Below are positions 13,151 through 15,412 of a stretch of DNA of 15,412 nt, in pieces. Source of the stretch: JAQBDA01 sp041301185 (GTDB lineage: Bacteria; Chloroflexota; Anaerolineae; Anaerolineales; UBA4823); contig JBFYSV010000097.1 in assembly GCA_041301185.1 (NCBI GenBank), positions 1 to 15,412 of the forward strand, given 5' to 3'. Every line of letters begins with the position of its first letter. Within the stretch, counting starts at the first letter, position 1. The notes beneath the pieces were generated by a model. The model worked only from the letters and a program-made list of their open reading frames with translations, did not search any database and had not been told where the DNA came from. The translations under genes were made by a program, and so were the position numbers.

Positions 13151-15223
13151 GTGGCTCGCCAACATCCGTTAGAACGATACCGCAATATTGGCATTATTGC
13201 CCACATCGACGCCGGTAAAACAACAACCACCGAGCGGATATTGTTCTATACGGGTAAAACCTACCGACTGGGTTCGGTGGATGATGGAACTACTGTCACG
13301 GATTGGATGGAGCAGGAACGTGAGCGCGGGATCACCATTGTCTCCGCGGCTGTCTCGGCAGAGTGGAAGGGTTACCAGGTCAATATCATTGATACACCCG
13401 GGCATATCGATTTTACTGCTGAAGTACAGCGTTCCTTGCGTGTTCTGGATGGCGGCATCGTAATTTTTGATGCGGTTCAGGGTGTTGAGCCACAAAGCGA
13501 AACCGTGTGGCGGCAGGCAGATCGATATGGTGTGCCGCGAATTTGTTTCGTAAATAAAATGGATCGGGTTGGGGCTTCTTATGAGCGCACGATCGAAATG
13601 ATCCGCCAGCGCCTGGGTGCCAACCCGGTATCGGTCCAGATGCCGATTGGGTCTGAATCAACCTTCAAAGGCATTGTAGACCTGCTTCTTAACAAAGCGA
13701 TTATCTGGGAAGACGACCTTGGCAAAGAGCCGCGAGAGGTGGAGATCCCGGTTGATCTGCGCAATACAGCTGCCGAGATGCGCGATCGAATGGTTGAGCA
13801 GATTGCAGAAAGCGACGACGATCTTACCTTGAAATACCTGGATGGGGAAGAAATCTCCGTCGTTGAGCTCAAGGCAGCGTTACGGCGAGCGACGATTTCT
13901 GGCACTGCTACCCCAGTTTTCTGTGGCAGTTCGTTACGCAACAAAGGTGTCCAGGCTTTGCTGGATGGCGTGGTGGATTACCTGCCCTCCCCGGCAGATG
14001 TTCCACCGGTAACAGGGCAAAATCCGCGCACAGATGAAACCCTTGAGCGCCCGGCTGAGGATGACGCACCTCTTAGCGCTTTGGTCTTCAAAATTGTCAC
14101 CGATCCGTACGTGGGGCGCCTGGCATACATCCGGATTTACTCTGGTAAGATAACCCAGGGCTCTATGGTGTACAACTCAGCCAAAGACCAGAGAGAGCGG
14201 ATTGGTCGCCTGTTGCGCATGTATGCCGACCGCCGCGAGGATCTAACTGAGGTGATGGCAGGTGATATTGGCGCTGTGCTGGGATTGAAGAATTCATTTA
14301 CCGGTGATACCCTGTGCGACGCATCCAACACGATCGTTCTGGAGAATATTACGTTCCCGGAGCCGGTCATCTCTGTAGCGATTGAGCCCAAAACGAGTGC
14401 AGATCAAGACAAAATGTCGGATGCACTTCACAAGCTGGCAGAAGAAGATCCTACCTTCCGAGTTCGTACCGATCAGGATACCGGGCAGACAATTATTGCT
14501 GGGATGGGAGAGCTTCATCTCGAGGTTTTGGTGGACCGCATGTTGCGGGAGTTCCGGGTTCAGGCGCGTGTCGGTCGACCGCAAGTATCTTACCGGGAGT
14601 CGATCACCATGCCGGTTGTTAAAGCGGAGTGCCGCTATGTCAAGCAAACCGGGGGTCGTGGCCAATATGGGCACGTCGTTTTGGAAATGCTACCGGGTGA
14701 GCCGGGAAGTGGCGTGATATTTGAGAATGGCGTGATCGGTGGCGTTATCCCCAGAGAATATATCCCGGCAGTTGAGAAGGGTGTGCGCGAATCCGCTGAG
14801 GCTGGCGTGATTGCTGGTTATCCGGTCACAGATGTGATAGTGCGCCTGTATGACGGCTCGTTTCATGAAGTAGACTCTAACGAGATGGCTTTCAAAATAG
14901 CTGGCTCGATTGCATTCAAAGAAGGTGTACAGAAGGGCGCACCAGTATTGCAGGAGCCCATTATGAAGGTGGAAGTTGTCGTGTCTGAGGAGTTCTTGGG
15001 AGAAGTGATAGGTCAATTGAACGCTCGGCGAGGTGAAATCCTGGGTATGGAAATCCGCCCGGGCAATGCCCAGGCAGTGAAGTCGATGGTGCCTCTGGCT
15101 GAGATGTTTGGCTATGCTACCGACCTGCGCTCTGCTACACAGGGACGCGGTGTCTTTACAATGGAATTTGATCATTATGCGCGTGTTACGGAAAACGTAG
15201 CGAGAGCAATTATTGGCGCATAA
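13151..15223 (+). CDS. fusA: Translation elongation factor G
   Basis: EF-G is the GTPase that drives ribosomal translocation and, with RRF, recycling. The 690 residues match the usual length. The G domain shows G1 AHIDAGKTTTTE (17-28), switch I RGITI, G3 DTPGHID with the catalytic His, and G4 NKMD. Domains II to V follow, including TGRGQYGHV-like TGGRGQYGHVV and the C-terminal MVPLAEMFGYATDLRSATQG and FTMEFDHYARV. The motif usually written EPRGNAQ reads EIRPGNAQ here, a minor variation. The start is GTG 13151-13153. GGAG (13135-13138) is 12 bases upstream, a long spacing that, with the hairpin just before it, may lower or regulate initiation. Nothing suggests the mitochondrial-type or decoy EF-G2 paralogue. 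Confidence 0.97.
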   Translation: MARQHPLERYRNIGIIAHIDAGKTTTTERILFYTGKTYRLGSVDDGTTVTDWMEQERERGITIVSAAVSAEWKGYQVNIIDTPGHIDFTAEVQRSLRVLDGGIVIFDAVQGVEPQSETVWRQADRYGVPRICFVNKMDRVGASYERTIEMIRQRLGANPVSVQMPIGSESTFKGIVDLLLNKAIIWEDDLGKEPREVEIPVDLRNTAAEMRDRMVEQIAESDDDLTLKYLDGEEISVVELKAALRRATISGTATPVFCGSSLRNKGVQALLDGVVDYLPSPADVPPVTGQNPRTDETLERPAEDDAPLSALVFKIVTDPYVGRLAYIRIYSGKITQGSMVYNSAKDQRERIGRLLRMYADRREDLTEVMAGDIGAVLGLKNSFTGDTLCDASNTIVLENITFPEPVISVAIEPKTSADQDKMSDALHKLAEEDPTFRVRTDQDTGQTIIAGMGELHLEVLVDRMLREFRVQARVGRPQVSYRESITMPVVKAECRYVKQTGGRGQYGHVVLEMLPGEPGSGVIFENGVIGGVIPREYIPAVEKGVRESAEAGVIAGYPVTDVIVRLYDGSFHEVDSNEMAFKIAGSIAFKEGVQKGAPVLQEPIMKVEVVVSEEFLGEVIGQLNARRGEILGMEIRPGNAQAVKSMVPLAEMFGYATDLRSATQGRGVFTMEFDHYARVTENVARAIIGA

Positions 15224-15304
15224 TTAGCGCGGCGCATATTTTGGCGCCCACCATTGTCATTTTGAGCTATTTATTTGCACAAGATCGGGTGAAGGAGAGC
15301 ACGA

Positions 15305-15412
15305 ATGGGAAAGCAGAAATTTGAGCGGAGCAAGCCGCACATGAATGTGGGGACGATGGGGCATATAGACCACGGGAAGACGACGCTTACGGCAGCGATC
15401 ACGAAGTGGTGC
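15305..15412 (+). CDS. tuf: Translation elongation factor Tu, first 36 residues, cut by the window edge
   Basis: EF-Tu brings aminoacyl-tRNA to the ribosomal A site with GTP. The visible start, MGKQKFERSKPHMNVG followed by TMGHIDHGKTTLTAAITKWC, is the EF-Tu N-terminus with the P-loop GHIDHGKT at 19-26. AAGGAG (15292-15297) lies seven bases before the ATG. Compared with the usual KPHVNVGTIGH it has Met at two positions that are normally Val and Ile. Codon choice differs from the neighbours: all five Thr codons are ACG and three of four Gly codons are GGG. It is the fourth gene of the classical str order. The fusA-tuf gap (15224-15304) holds only a weak five-bp hairpin at 15231-15248. Confidence 0.95.
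   Translation, partial: MGKQKFERSKPHMNVGTMGHIDHGKTTLTAAITKWC

Noticed and set aside
15231..15248. GGCGC/GCGCC hairpin in the fusA-tuf gap as a terminator
   Set aside because: The stem has only five base pairs, has no U-tract, and lies within an operon that continues into tuf.

Overview
The window looks like a chromosomal segment from a Chloroflexota bacterium, most likely class Anaerolineae. That placement is an inference. It rests on protein character: an RpoB with a large extra segment near its C-terminus, an S12 with the Gram-positive-type N-terminal extension, and an SDR-type threonine dehydrogenase next to an S51-like protein with a cysteinyl-tRNA-synthetase-like tail. Base composition is moderate and all genes appear intact, apart from the two cut by the window edges. 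I saw no tRNA or rRNA gene, insertion sequence, CRISPR array or phage gene.

Layout. (1) Positions 1-194, minus strand: the start of purA, running off the left edge, divergent from (2) a three-gene plus-strand operon at 446-3548. This operon holds an SDR-type L-threonine 3-dehydrogenase, a peptidase-S51/class I amidotransferase-like protein fused to a CysRS-type C-terminal module, and a 3-hydroxyisobutyrate-dehydrogenase-family reductase. (3) 3758-5962: an ECF sigma factor, its overlapping membrane anti-sigma factor with a zinc-binding motif, and an exported membrane protein with bactofilin-like glycine-rich repeats. These three are tightly coupled. (4) A strong bidirectional terminator at 5989-6022 separates them from a minus-strand pair, era followed by a YhhN/lysoplasmalogenase-family membrane protein. 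(5) After a 325-bp divergent regulatory region comes rpoB, then rpsL, rpsG, fusA and the beginning of tuf, which is cut by the right edge.

The most notable architectural point is that rpoB stands apart from its usual partners. rpoC does not follow it, and rplJ/rplL do not precede it. rpoB has its own near-consensus promoter (7768-7796) and a leader that can fold into a long two-part hairpin (7865-7924). A second near-consensus promoter (11909-11937) sits in the gap where rpoC would normally be, and could drive rpsL-rpsG-fusA-tuf independently. Each gap of the str operon up to fusA carries a predicted RNA hairpin: rpoB-rpsL at 12005-12031, rpsL-rpsG at 12544-12580, and rpsG-fusA at 13081-13131. 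Any of these could serve translational or attenuation control.

Most starts were set by clear Shine-Dalgarno sequences or by ATGA stop/start overlaps. era is the exception. It has no Shine-Dalgarno, but has an extended -10 box placed so that transcription would begin at the start codon, suggesting a leaderless mRNA.
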